Notes under the pieces: generated by a model
Told to the model about the DNA's origin: nothing
Databases searched by the model: none
Seen by the model: the letters and a program-made list of their open reading frames with translations, nothing else
Source: Agelaius tricolor
Taxonomy: Eukaryota > Chordata > Aves > Passeriformes > Icteridae
Direction: 5' to 3'
Assembly (NCBI GenBank): GCA_023055355.1
Contig: JALJCS010000052.1
Coordinates: 2,001,501 to 2,065,500 of the forward strand
DNA: 64,000 bases
Position numbers and translations under genes: made by a program
Shown here: positions 48,974 to 59,625 of the stretch, one piece after another
Layout: the number at the start of each line of letters is the position of its first letter
How positions within the stretch are numbered: position 1 is the first letter of the stretch

Positions 48974-50800
48974 CCCCAGCCATGTGCACTGGCTGTCACT
49001 CGCTGCTGTGGCCATCACTCCCCTGGCTGGTGGCTCTTTGGATGAAGGGAAAGGAGCGAGGTCACGTCTGTCCCCACGTGTAGTTGGGCCTTAGTGGGAG
49101 GAGAGTGGGTACAGGATGGGGGCAGGGTGGGGACCTGATGGGACATGGGGGTGATGGTGGCACATGTTTGTGATGGTGGGACATGGTGGGGACATGGTGT
49201 TGCCAGAATTTTGAGGCTGAGGCAGAAAAGGGGGCCAGGGATGGGTGTTCAGGGTAATGGGAGGCCCGGGGATGGCGTCTGTGGGGAATGGGGGACCCAA
49301 GGATTTGGTGGACTCAAGCTTGGGGTGAGGGTCCCAGAACAACGTGGCCTCCAGGGATTTGTGATCATGGGATGGGGCGGAGGGATTGGCATGCCATGGG
49401 AATGGGATTCCTGGTGGAACCAAGGCCCCCAGGGGAAGGGGGATCCCAAAGGTCAGAATTACCAAGCTGGGGTTCCTTGGGAATTAAGATCCTGGGGACT
49501 GCCAGCCCTGGGATGATGGCCCAGGGAAGTTGGGATGGAAGGAGTGGGGATCATATGGTTGGGGTGCCAGGGGAAGGGGGTGCCAGGGATGGACAGTTGC
49601 TTGGGTGGGCTGGTGGGTCACAGCTCCTTCCCTGGGTGCCTCAGATTTTGGGGTGACTCAGGGCCTAGTGCTGCTCCCCTGGGGTGCTCGTTTCCTGGGC
49701 ATAGGGGTCCTGGGTAGCTCTGCTGCTGTGCCCTTGACTTTTTTGAGTCTTTATTTATCTTTTTTCTTATTTTCCTCACTTTTCTGCCAGGTCCCATCAT
49801 GCCCCGTTCCCAGCTCAGCAATCCTGGAGAGCACCTGAGCAGGGAATGAGTTGGGATGACTCAGAGGAGGGGGGAAACGGGGAAGTGGGGGGTGCAGGGA
49901 AGGGTGGGGAGGCTGTGGGGGAGGGGAGTGTCGAGCTGTGCCCCCCAACACTTTCTCTCTCCTGCAGAAGAAGGAAGAGGCCGTTTGTGCTGAGTATAAT
50001 GGGGGTGGAGGGTTCTGTCCTGAGCAGCAAATCCAGGGGGGGTCCTCTCATGAGAGGATCCTGTCCCAGGGGGTGACACAGCCTAGCATGGGGGGTCCTG
50101 TCCCAGGGTATGGCAGTTCCGGAAATGTCCCTGCACATTCCTGGCCGGGTGCCTGTCCCAGGGGTGGCACATCCTGGGGACCCCTGTCAAGGCAAGGCTG
50201 GGGCCCAGCCATGGCCCAGCCCCACTGCACAGGGATGGCCATTGCCCAGCCCTGCTCTGCCCAGCCCCAGGTGGCAGCCAGCACCTGAGGGTCCCCCCTG
50301 CCCCCTTGGCTTTGATTCTGGCAGCTTTAGAGCTGCTGCAGAGGGGAGAATTCTGTGGGTGGAAAAAGGCCCTGCCTGTGGTTTGCTCAGCTCTGCAAGA
50401 AGCACAGAACCCAAAGGGAGCTCAAGCAGTGGCTCTGTGAGGGCCTTTGATGGTTTTCAGAGCAGGGGTGGCTGGAAACTGCCCCGTGCAGAGGCAGCTA
50501 AGAGGCAAGCAGTCTGGAAATGCACCAACTGATCATTAGGTCCCTTGCAGCAAGGATCTGAGAGAGCCCCAGAAACCTGCAAAGACAACAATCTGCTCAA
50601 AAACCTGACCTGGACCCACGTCCTTCCTGTCTCAAACCTGCAGCGCTTTGGAAAGGCCTGGGAAGAATAAATGAGTTCTGATTCGGCTCCTAGACAACAG
50701 GGAAATGTGTGGGAATACTGAGTAGGGGCTCTAACCCACAGCCATGGTGGGGCTGTGGGGAGTGACCCTGTCTGGATTCCAGGTGTCCCCAAAACTGCTC
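48974..50800 (-). pseudogene. inverted start of a missing receptor copy plus its 5' flank
   Basis: From 48974 the sequence is the reverse complement of the first exon and upstream region of the receptor genes. Only the first bases of the signal exon (ATGGCTGGGG, start at 48983) remain before the LTR, followed by the conserved upstream block and a 5'-flank module as in B, C and G. The body of this minus-strand copy is gone. Confidence 0.75.
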
Positions 50801-52234
50801 CATCCCTGTCTTCCTCACCTGAGTGAAAGGATGAGGGTTTGCAGGAATTGTGGTGTAAAGCCACCAGAGGTGCTGCTGTGGACCCGACACCTGCCTGGGG
50901 TCGGGTGCCGCCTTCCTCCCATTCGGGATCATGGAGAGCAGCCACGGGTGTTGTGCAGGGCGTGTGCCTGGCCCCGGGACACTGCTACGCTGCCAGTGGG
51001 CACTGGGATCCAACCTGCTGCTTTGGCGGCTTCTGCCCGCTGCCGGTGGTGGTGCCGGGACCGATTGGCGGCCGTGAGTTTGCAAAAGGAGCGATTTGCC
51101 CTCCTCCCTCCCGCCCGAGGCCGCCACGGCCCCTGAGGGGATGGAGCTGGAGCGGGGCGCCCCCTGCTGGCCGGGAGTGCTCCCTGCAGCACCCCCTGCT
51201 GGCCGCGGTTATAACTGCCACAAAAACCAACAGCGCTGAGCAGGAGGGAAAGTTCTGGGTTTGTGTTGTTGGTTCTGTTCTGCTTTATAAATTTCCTACT
51301 ACAGAGCTATTATTCCTTTTCCTGGAATAAAAACACTTTTGCCTGGAAGCCCCATCAGTTTTGAAATTAAAGAAAATATTACACACTGTCTTCTTTCCAT
51401 TCCAGGAATGTTCCCACTTTCCTTGGCAGATATTTCTCATTTAAACGAGATGCTAACTCTTTGGTTGGGGACAGACACCCCAAAAGGAGACAGGATCAAG
51501 GACTTGGTCACCTCATGCTCTGCCTTTTAAGCCACTTGGGCCACCAAGGGCTATGTCCCCAGCTGGCACTCCTGGTCACCCAGCCACTAAGGAGCTGGCT
51601 TTGGCAGAGCATCACACTGTCCCCAATGTGCCACGTCTGACAAACTGATGGACAGACGGGGCCCTGTCTCACCAAAAGCAAGGCATGACCCAGCCCTGCC
51701 ACACGCAGCTTTTCCAAAATGTCTCCAGACATCAAACTTTTCCTGTCTCTGACACCCCACCCTGTGCCATGGCCTTATCCCAACTGCCCTGGAAAAGGGG
51801 GAGGCTCCGGAACCCCCACGGGGCCTTTGTGACATCCTCGTGTGGGGAACAGGGCAGAGGAGGGTTTGGGACAAGGAAGAAGAGAATCCAGAGCCTCCTG
51901 AACACCACTTTCGCCATCAGAGCAAGGAAGATCCAGGGCCCTGCAAGATTCCTGTGGTGGAGGAAACCTGCTGGGGGAAATGTCTGGGCTTTGTTCCTTA
52001 TTGGGGGCTTTCCCTGGAAATTGTTCCTTCTGTGACCACTTGGACACTGAACCTTGTTGCTGTTGCTGTTGGTTTTACTCTCTCTCATTGCTGTTTCAGG
52101 AAATTGTTCTTCTCTCAGCCCTTTGGCATCTTTGTGCCTCAATGGGGTGCAGGAGAGGCAGTTTTTAGTGGCAGCACAGACACGAGTGGGTGCCCATGGG
52201 TGGGGACCCCCAGTGCCCCCAGTTCCCCCCAGTG
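50801..52234 (-). repeat. receptor 3'-flank module, copy G
   Basis: Reverse-complement copy of the module at 1687-3060, downstream of G. The poly(A) position reads AGTAAA. Confidence 0.8.
51156..51202 (-). promoter_or_regulatory. pair of CTCF-like motifs, copy G flank
   Basis: Minus-strand CCAGCAGGGGGCGCC (51156-51170) and CCAGCAGGGGGTGC (51189-51202). Confidence 0.6.
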
Positions 52235-55200
52235 TCACAGCACATTCCCGTAGATGTCACCGGGTTCCTGCGGTCGCCCCTGGGGTCCCGGCAGCTCCGC
52301 GTTGGTCACCTGGGGATCCTGGAGGGTGGTGGCACGGGGGGACGCTGTGAGAGACACGGGCTGTGGGATCTGGGTGGGGTGACACTGGTGGGTGACGTGT
52401 CCCTCTGCGTGTGTCCCGCCCGTACTCACCCCCTGCCCTCTTGGTGACCACGACGTGGGTGTACAGCACCTCCCCCTCCTCTGGGGGGGCCGGGGGATCC
52501 GGGGGGACCCTGAGGGAATAAAGGGGATGTGGGGGAGGGAATGGAGAGCTGTGGGGCAGGGGTAAAAGGGGACTTATGTTGGGAGCCCTTCACCAACCTT
52601 TCCTCGTGTTTCCTGGCAGCTGCAGAGGAAAGAGGGGAGATGTGACTGTGGGATCACAGGGCCCTGAACCCTCCCAGGATTCCTGAACCCCATGGGACCC
52701 TCAATTTACAACAGAACCCGCAAGCATCCCTGAAGCCTCCCAGAATTCAGGAACATCCCCAGTGTCCCCAGCCAACTCAGCCTCAGGAACCCAAAGCCCA
52801 GCAGGGACAGAGACCTCCTAACTGCCCCAAGGGCCTCTGAGAGAACCCGCAGCATCCCTGCAGGACCCTCCAGCACCTCCCCAAACCCTAAAGCACAGAC
52901 AATGCCGCAGTTTTGGGGCTGTGGGTGCTGCCCAATCATTGTCCAACACTGGGTGCCTCTACAGCTCCCTGGGACGCCTGTGCCCCCATTGTCACCCACC
53001 CACATGGTGCCACCGGTGCCAGGCCACAATGACACCCACGAGCAGGAGCAGGAAAAAAAGGGCCCCACTGACCCCTGCGGCCACTGCAAGAAACAGAGGG
53101 GGACACATCAGGGTCACCCATGACCCCAGGGGTCCTGCACTCCCTGGTGACCCTGTGTGACCCCACCTTTGTTGCAGTGTCCTCGTGGTGTCACCTCCAG
53201 GACCAGCTCAGGGCTGAGTGCCCGGAACACGCGGTGCTTGTCCTGTCCCAGCTGGTTGGTGGCCACGCACTGGTAGGTGCCCACATGTCCCACATTGATG
53301 TCCCTGAGCTCCAGGAGGGCACCCTGGGGCACCTCCAGCCTGTTGTGCAGCCAGGTGAAGGTGACAGGGACTGAGCCCACCTGCACTGAGCAGTGCAGGG
53401 TCACGGGGTCACCTGCAAGCACCTGGTGTGCCAGGGTACTGGGGGTGATGGTGGCATTGGCAACGGGCAGTGTGCCGACAAAGACAGGGCTGGCACCTGG
53501 TGAAGTGGGATGGGAGTGCCATGGGTGGGCTCATCCCCAGCCAGAGGGTCCCGCTCACCCAGGACGGGGACATTCAGGGGGTCACTCTCGGCCATGCTGT
53601 CCCCGTCACTGACCCGGCACCGGTACTGGCCGCTGTCATTGTCCCCAGTGTGGCACAGCTGCAGGCAGCAGCCGGTGCCCAGCAGTGCCCCCGAGCCCTC
53701 TCAGTGCCAGGAGAAGGACGGGGGACCTGTCCCCATGGCCACCGTGCAGCTCAGCACCAGGTGGTCCCTGAGTGCCACCTGCCCCCCCATGGGGGCTGCA
53801 CTGACAGGGACACCCCGGAGGGCAGGACCCCTGCAGGAGGGGAGGATAGCAAGGGACAGTGAGGGACCCAGGGGGGTGGTAGGGGAGGGGCAGGGAGACC
53901 CCAGTGAGGGAGAGGGGGCGCAGAGATTGGTGGGGCTTGGAAAGGAACCCCAAGGGACACCTGGAGAGGGGGGCGGATGACACCAGGGTGGGTATGGGGA
54001 GTCAGGGAGGGAATGATGTGACCTGGGGAATGTGTGGTGACCTCAGAGAGGGGTGGGAGGGATGCTGGGAGGGGTGAGGGGGCTCAGAGAGGGATGGGGA
54101 GACACAAGCCAGGAATGGTGGGACCTGGGGAGGGACCCGGGCAGGGATGGGAGGACACGGAAAATGTGTAGGGGTGGGATGGGGGCATCCCTCTAGGGGT
54201 GGGGGACCCTGAGAGGGACATGAGAAGGGAGCAGGGGAGCAAGGGTAGGATCTGGGAAAGGTTGGGACCACAGGGCAGGTGTCTGGAAGGACTGGGCACC
54301 CCCTGAAGGCCTGGGAGAGCTGAGGAGGCTGTGGGGGCTCCCCATGCCCTTCCCCGTGCCATCATTGAGCCCGCCCAGGCTCTGGGAAGGAGAGGGGAGG
54401 GGAATTTGTGAGCCTGAATCCCTGGGGAGGGGCTGTGGGGGTGTCAGGGTGGCAGCTGTGGGGTGCTCACCGTGCCCTGTCTCTGTCACCGGTGCTGAAT
54501 TTCATGACTTCCCTGACCACCAGGATTTCACCCAGCCCCTGCAGCTGTAGCGACCGCTGTGGTGCGGCTGCAGAGGGGACAGGGAAAGCTCGGTGCCATC
54601 ATGGAGCCCGCCCGGACGCTTCTCCTCGCGGTAGAAGGACACCGAGGTGACCGTGCAGTTCCACCAGCCCTGGCAGCTCAGTGTCACCGTGTCCCCCTCC
54701 AGCAGTGCCTGTGCCGGCACCTGCAGCACCAGCGAGCCTGGGGTACAGAGGGGTCCTGTTACACCCGATGGCACCAGGACCTCATCTGGGTTACACCCAG
54801 TGCACCAGGGGTCCCCAGTTCCCACATGGTTTCCCCAACACTAGGATAATCTGGGATGTCCCCATAGCAGGGGACAGGCTCCGGTTACACCAGGAGGTGA
54901 CCCAGGGAGTGGAGCCCACCGAGAGCCCTCGGGGTCCCCTGGGTGCCAGGCTGGGGACACCCAAACCCCTCTCAATGTCTGAGACAGTCACAGGGGGACT
55001 GAGACTGATGCCAGGTCTGTCACATGTGTAGGTGCCACTCATGGTGACAGTGAGGTGTTCAGGTCCCTCCTGCCCGCAGTGCTGCCCATCCTTGTACCAG
55101 GTGGTGGCACCGGCGGTCCCCAAGCCCTGGCAGGTCAGGGTCACCCGGTCCCACAGCACCGCCGGCCTCCAGGGGGGCTCCACCAGGAGCTGGGTGGTCT

Positions 55201-55840
55201 GGGCAGCTGTGGGTGACAGGGGACACCAGCCTGCCAGGGCCAGCGTGGGGCTGGGGACAGTGGGGTGGGGCCATGGCATCCCCCGAGGACTCACCAGCGA
55301 GGCTGAGGGTCTGGGCTGGAAGGGAGAAGGGACAGGGCTGGGTGAGGGTCATGTGGACAATGTGGACACCCCATGTTTGCACACGTCACCTCCACCAGCC
55401 CTACAGCACCTGTCCCCACAGCCATAATCCATGGCCCTGTGCCCATCATCCCATTCCATTGGCACCTGTTCTCCCGGCCCATCCCCATGCATCATGGCCC
55501 TTGTCCCTGTCCCTGCATCCCTGTTCCCCTGTCCCTGTCCCCACAGCTACCCATGCCCCAAGGCTCCTTCTGCCACATCCTTGTTCCCACATCTCTATCC
55601 CCCTGTTCCTGTTCCCACATCCCAGTTCCCCTGTTCCTGTCCCCAAAGCCACCCCACAACTCTGGTCACACTGGGCTCTATGCCCTGCTCTGGCTCTGGT
55701 GGCGTTGGGGACCCCAGGGGATCCCGCAGCCCCCCTGTGCCCCCTCCCCTCCCCATCCCCGGGGTGTCAGGCCTGTGCCCGGGGCACTCACCCCACAGGA
55801 GCAGCACCACCTTCCCGGCCATCCCGGTGTCCCCAGCCAT
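52235..55840 (-). pseudogene. FCRL-like Ig receptor copy G, multiply broken
   Basis: Minus exons: SP1 55840-55792 (MAGDTGMAGKVVLLLW), SP2 55315-55295, D1 55206-54976, D2 54737-54481, D4 53830-53559, D5 53469-53167, TM 53083-53000, cytoplasmic 52619-52598, 52509-52430, 52344-52235. Lesions: the D1 donor is TT (54975-54974); D2 has TGA (54504-54502); D3 is deleted down to its acceptor near 54388; D4 has a 2-nt insertion near 53788 and a TGA (53703-53701); the D5 acceptor AG is AC (at 53470). TM (ALFFLLLLVGVIVAW) and tail are open. The tail keeps VLYTHV and DIYGNV, but the middle motif is VTNAEL (codon 52301-52303). It is the partner of H in the head-to-head pair and corresponds to C in the other pair. 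Confidence 0.85.
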
Positions 55841-58800
55841 GTGCACTGGCTGTCACTCGCTGCTGTGGCCACCGCTCCCCTGGCTGGCGGCTCTTTGGAT
55901 GAAGGGGAAGGAAGCGAGGTCTTGTCCATCCCCATGCGTAGGTGGCCCTTGGTGGGGGCAGGGTGGGGACGCTGTGGGACATGGGGGGGATGGTGGGACA
56001 AGGTGGGGACATGGTGTTGCCAGAATCTGGGGTCTAAGGCTGTGTAGGGAGCCAGGGATGGGTGTCCAGGGGAATGGGGTGCCCAGGGATGGGGTCCCAG
56101 GGGAATGGGGGTCCCAAGGGTTGGGTGGACTCAGACATGATTATGAGGGTCCCAGAACAATGTGGCCTCCAGCGATTTGTGATCATGGGATGGGGGCCAT
56201 GGCATGGGGGTGCCAGGGGAAAGGGGGTCCCTGTGAGAATGGGGGCCCTGGGGAAATCAATGTCCCCAAGGGAAGGGGTGTCCCAGGGACTGGAATTACT
56301 GGGATGCGGTTCCTTGGGGTTGGAGATCCTGGGGAAGTGCAGTCCAGGGATGGGGGTCTCAGGGAAGGGGGGACAGAAGGAAATTGGGTCCCAAGGTTGA
56401 GGTCCCATGGGAATGGGGGTGCCAGGGATGGGCAGTGGCTAAGGGGGTCCTGGGGGTCACAGCACCTTGCCTGGATGCCTCAGATTTTGGAGTGCCCTGC
56501 AAAATCACCCCTGGGGTGCTCATTTCCTGGTCAGGCATTGCATGGGGGTCCTGGGTAGCTCAGCCTCTGGGTCCACCCCTGCCCCTGACATTTCCTGTCT
56601 TTATTTCTCTTTTTTGCTTATTCTCCTTACTTTTTGCCATGTCCCCTCACCCCCGGTTCCTGGCTCAGCAATCCTGGGAAGCACCTGAGCAGTGAATAGG
56701 TTGGGGGGACCCAGGGGATGGGGAAATGGGGAGAAGGAGGTGCAGGGAATGGTGGGGAGGCTGTGGGGGATGGAGGTGTTGGGCTGTGCGCCCTCAACAC
56801 TTTCACTTTCTTTTTCCTGGACAAGAAGGAAGAGGCCGTTTGTGCTGAGAGTCAGATGGGAAAGGGGGGGTTCTGTCCTGGGGGGGCACATCCAGAGGCT
56901 CCTGTCCTGGGGGGATCCTGTCCCAGGGGGTGACACATCCTGGCATGGGGGGTCCTGTCCCAGGGTATGGCAGTTCCGGAAATGTCCCTGCACATTCCTG
57001 GCCGGGTGCCTGTCCCAGGGGTGGCACATCCTGGGGACCCCTGTCAATGCAAGGCTGGGGCCCAGCCATGGCCCAGCCCCACTGCACAGGGATGGCCATT
57101 GCCCAGCCCTGCTCTGCCCCGCCCCAGGTGGCAGCCAGCACCTGAGGGTCCCCCCTGCCCCCATGGCTTTGATTCTGGCAGCTTTAGAGCTGCTGCAGAG
57201 GTGAGAATTCTGTGGGGGGGAAAAGGCCCTGCCTGTGGTTTGCTCAGCGCTGCAAGAAGCACAAACCCAATGGGAGCCCAGGCAGTGGCTTTGTGAGGGC
57301 CTTTGATGGTTTTCAGAGCAGGGCTGGCTGGAAACTGCCCCTGCAGGGGCAGCTGTGAGGGAACCAGTCCGGAAATGCAGCAACTGATTATTTGTTCCTG
57401 CCCCAAGGGACTGAGAAAACCACAAAACAACTGCAAATCCCACACCAATCTGCTCAACAAGCTGACCTGGACCCTCCTTCTTGAACATAACCTCCTGCCC
57501 TTTGGAACTTCCCAGAAAGAATATTTGGGTTCTGGATGTGCACACCAGAAGAGAGGGAAAAGTGTGGAAATACTGAGCAGGGGCTGCACACGAGGGGCTG
57601 GGGAACAGGGGTGTCACAGCAGGAGCAGGGAGTGCCCAGACAGGGGAATTCAGGGCAGGCTGGAGTGGATTTACCAGGGAATCAGACCCTAAGGCACACA
57701 GGGGCATTTCCACAGATTCCTGTGCACTGTCCAAAGCATGGACAGAACTTCTCCCCTTCCTCCATGGGAAGTCAAACAAGTTTGAATTTTGGAACGAGCA
57801 AAATAGGAAGAGTTCCTTAATATGGCCCAAGAAAGGGCTTCCTTAGGTGCTGGGTTGCTGCCCAGCAGGCAGGGAACAATCCCATGGAGCTGTTGGACAG
57901 TCAGGGAGATTCCACCCTCTGTGTTATCCACAAGCAAACGCTGCTGTGGGATGCAGCAGGAGGCTGCTAAAGGGACCCAAAAAGTCTCATTTCACTGTGA
58001 TTTGTTTGTGGTTTTATTGTGGTTTTATTTCCACTTATTTGTGTTTTTATTGTGTTTTGATTTTCTCTTGTTGAGAAAGCAATGATTAAAAGGATTCTAT
58101 AAACCAGAGCATTTTATACCTTGTCAGTTTGATTTTTGAGGAGTTTGTTTTTTGTTGGGAAAATAATGGTATAGGAAAAGATTTATGCCTTTTTTCTATG
58201 GATGTATAATTTTGTCACAGTCAATAGGGCATCAAGTGTTTCCTGAGATTGCTAAGACAGGAAATTTGGGTGACAGGAAAAAGCCCAGGGGTGTGTGGGG
58301 CAGAGACCCAGAGCCTCCCAGGACAAGCCTGGAGCGCCCCAGGGTGGGGTCTGTGCTGGGCTCTGAGTCATCTCAAAATCTGAGACCAAAATATGACCCC
58401 AAAATTGTCCAAAGCAATTGGGCATCGGGGAATTCAACCAGCTTGATCCTGGGATTTACCATCATCAGGGCAAGGTCATAAAAGATGCCTCCTTAATTTG
58501 GTCACCCCAGAGGTCACAGGAACCCACTGGGGACAGCGGGAATGCTCAAGGCCCAGCCAGGACAGAGGACCCCAGGATGTGCCACCTCTGGGAAAGGAAT
58601 CCCCAAGGATGTGGCACCCCCAGAACGAGGAGGAGCTCCCAGGGACAAGAGGCTGGGACAAGAGCCGGGTGTCAGCACAGCAGAGCTGCCCTTTTCCCTA
58701 AAGGCTGGACCCCTCTGGATGTGCCCCTGGACAGAATTCATGTCCTTGCCTCAGCACAAACCGCTGCAGGAAAGAGAAAGAGTTGGGGGGTCACAGACAG

Positions 58801-59625
58801 GGAGCCCCATCCCCCACAGCCCTGAAACCACTGCCTGCACCCCCCAACCCCTTTTTTCCCTTCCTGGGATTCTCCCAGCTGTTCCCTGGGATGGTTCAAC
58901 CAGGAAATGCGGGGAGACAGGAAAAAGCCCAGGGGTGAGTGGGGCAGAGACACAGAACCTCCCAGGAGATCCATGGGGTGCCCCAGGGTGGGGACTGTGC
59001 TGGGCTCTGAGTTACCCCAAAATCTGAGGCACCCCAGGAAGGAGCTGTGACCCCCGTGCCCACCCAGCCACTGCCCATCCCTGGCACCCCCATTCCCCTG
59101 GGAACCCAACCATGGGACCCCGCATTGCCTTGGTCTCTCCTCCCTGGGGACCCCCATCCCAGGACTGACATTGCCCAGCACCACCATTGCCTTGATCCCA
59201 TCCCATGGGCTGCTTCTTCCCCAGAACCCTTATTCCCAAGGGTCCCCTTTTTCCCCCTGCACCCCCAGCCCTGGCACCCACATGCTATGACCCCAAATCC
59301 CTGGGGACCATGTTCCCACAGCACCCCCATCCCTGAATCCCACCAGGCATGGAAACCCCAATTGCAGTGGACTCCCATTCTCCTGGACACCCATCCTTGG
59401 TTCCCCCCATCCTCTGAGCCCCCCACTCCTGGCAACAGCATCCCCCACCATGTCCCCATCCTGTCCCCACCCTGCCCACAGCCTGTGCCCTGCTTGTGGC
59501 CACCCTGCCCCCACCAAGGGCCACCTACGCATGGGGACGGACGTGACCTCGCTTCCTTCCCCTTCATCCAAAGAGCCGCCAGCCAGAGGAGCAGTGGCCA
59601 CAGCAGCGAGTGACAGCCAGTGCAC
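55841..59625. repeat. head-to-head intergenic region G/H
   Basis: 3785 bp between the start codons of G and H, a duplicate of 29603-33369 at an offset of about 26.24-26.26 kb. Long open frames on minus (up to 409 codons) are shadows, not conserved as coding. Confidence 0.8.
59541..59625 (+). promoter_or_regulatory. conserved block upstream of the receptor ATG
   Basis: About 85 bp immediately before the start codon, nearly identical before D (33285-33369), E (39645-39729) and F, and in reverse complement before B, C, the ghost copy and G. It has a CTTCCTTCCCCTTCATCC tract, i.e. GGAA cores on the other strand, which would suit ETS/PU.1-type factors, and no TATA box. Probable 5' UTR and proximal promoter; the factor assignment is a guess. 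Confidence 0.45.
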
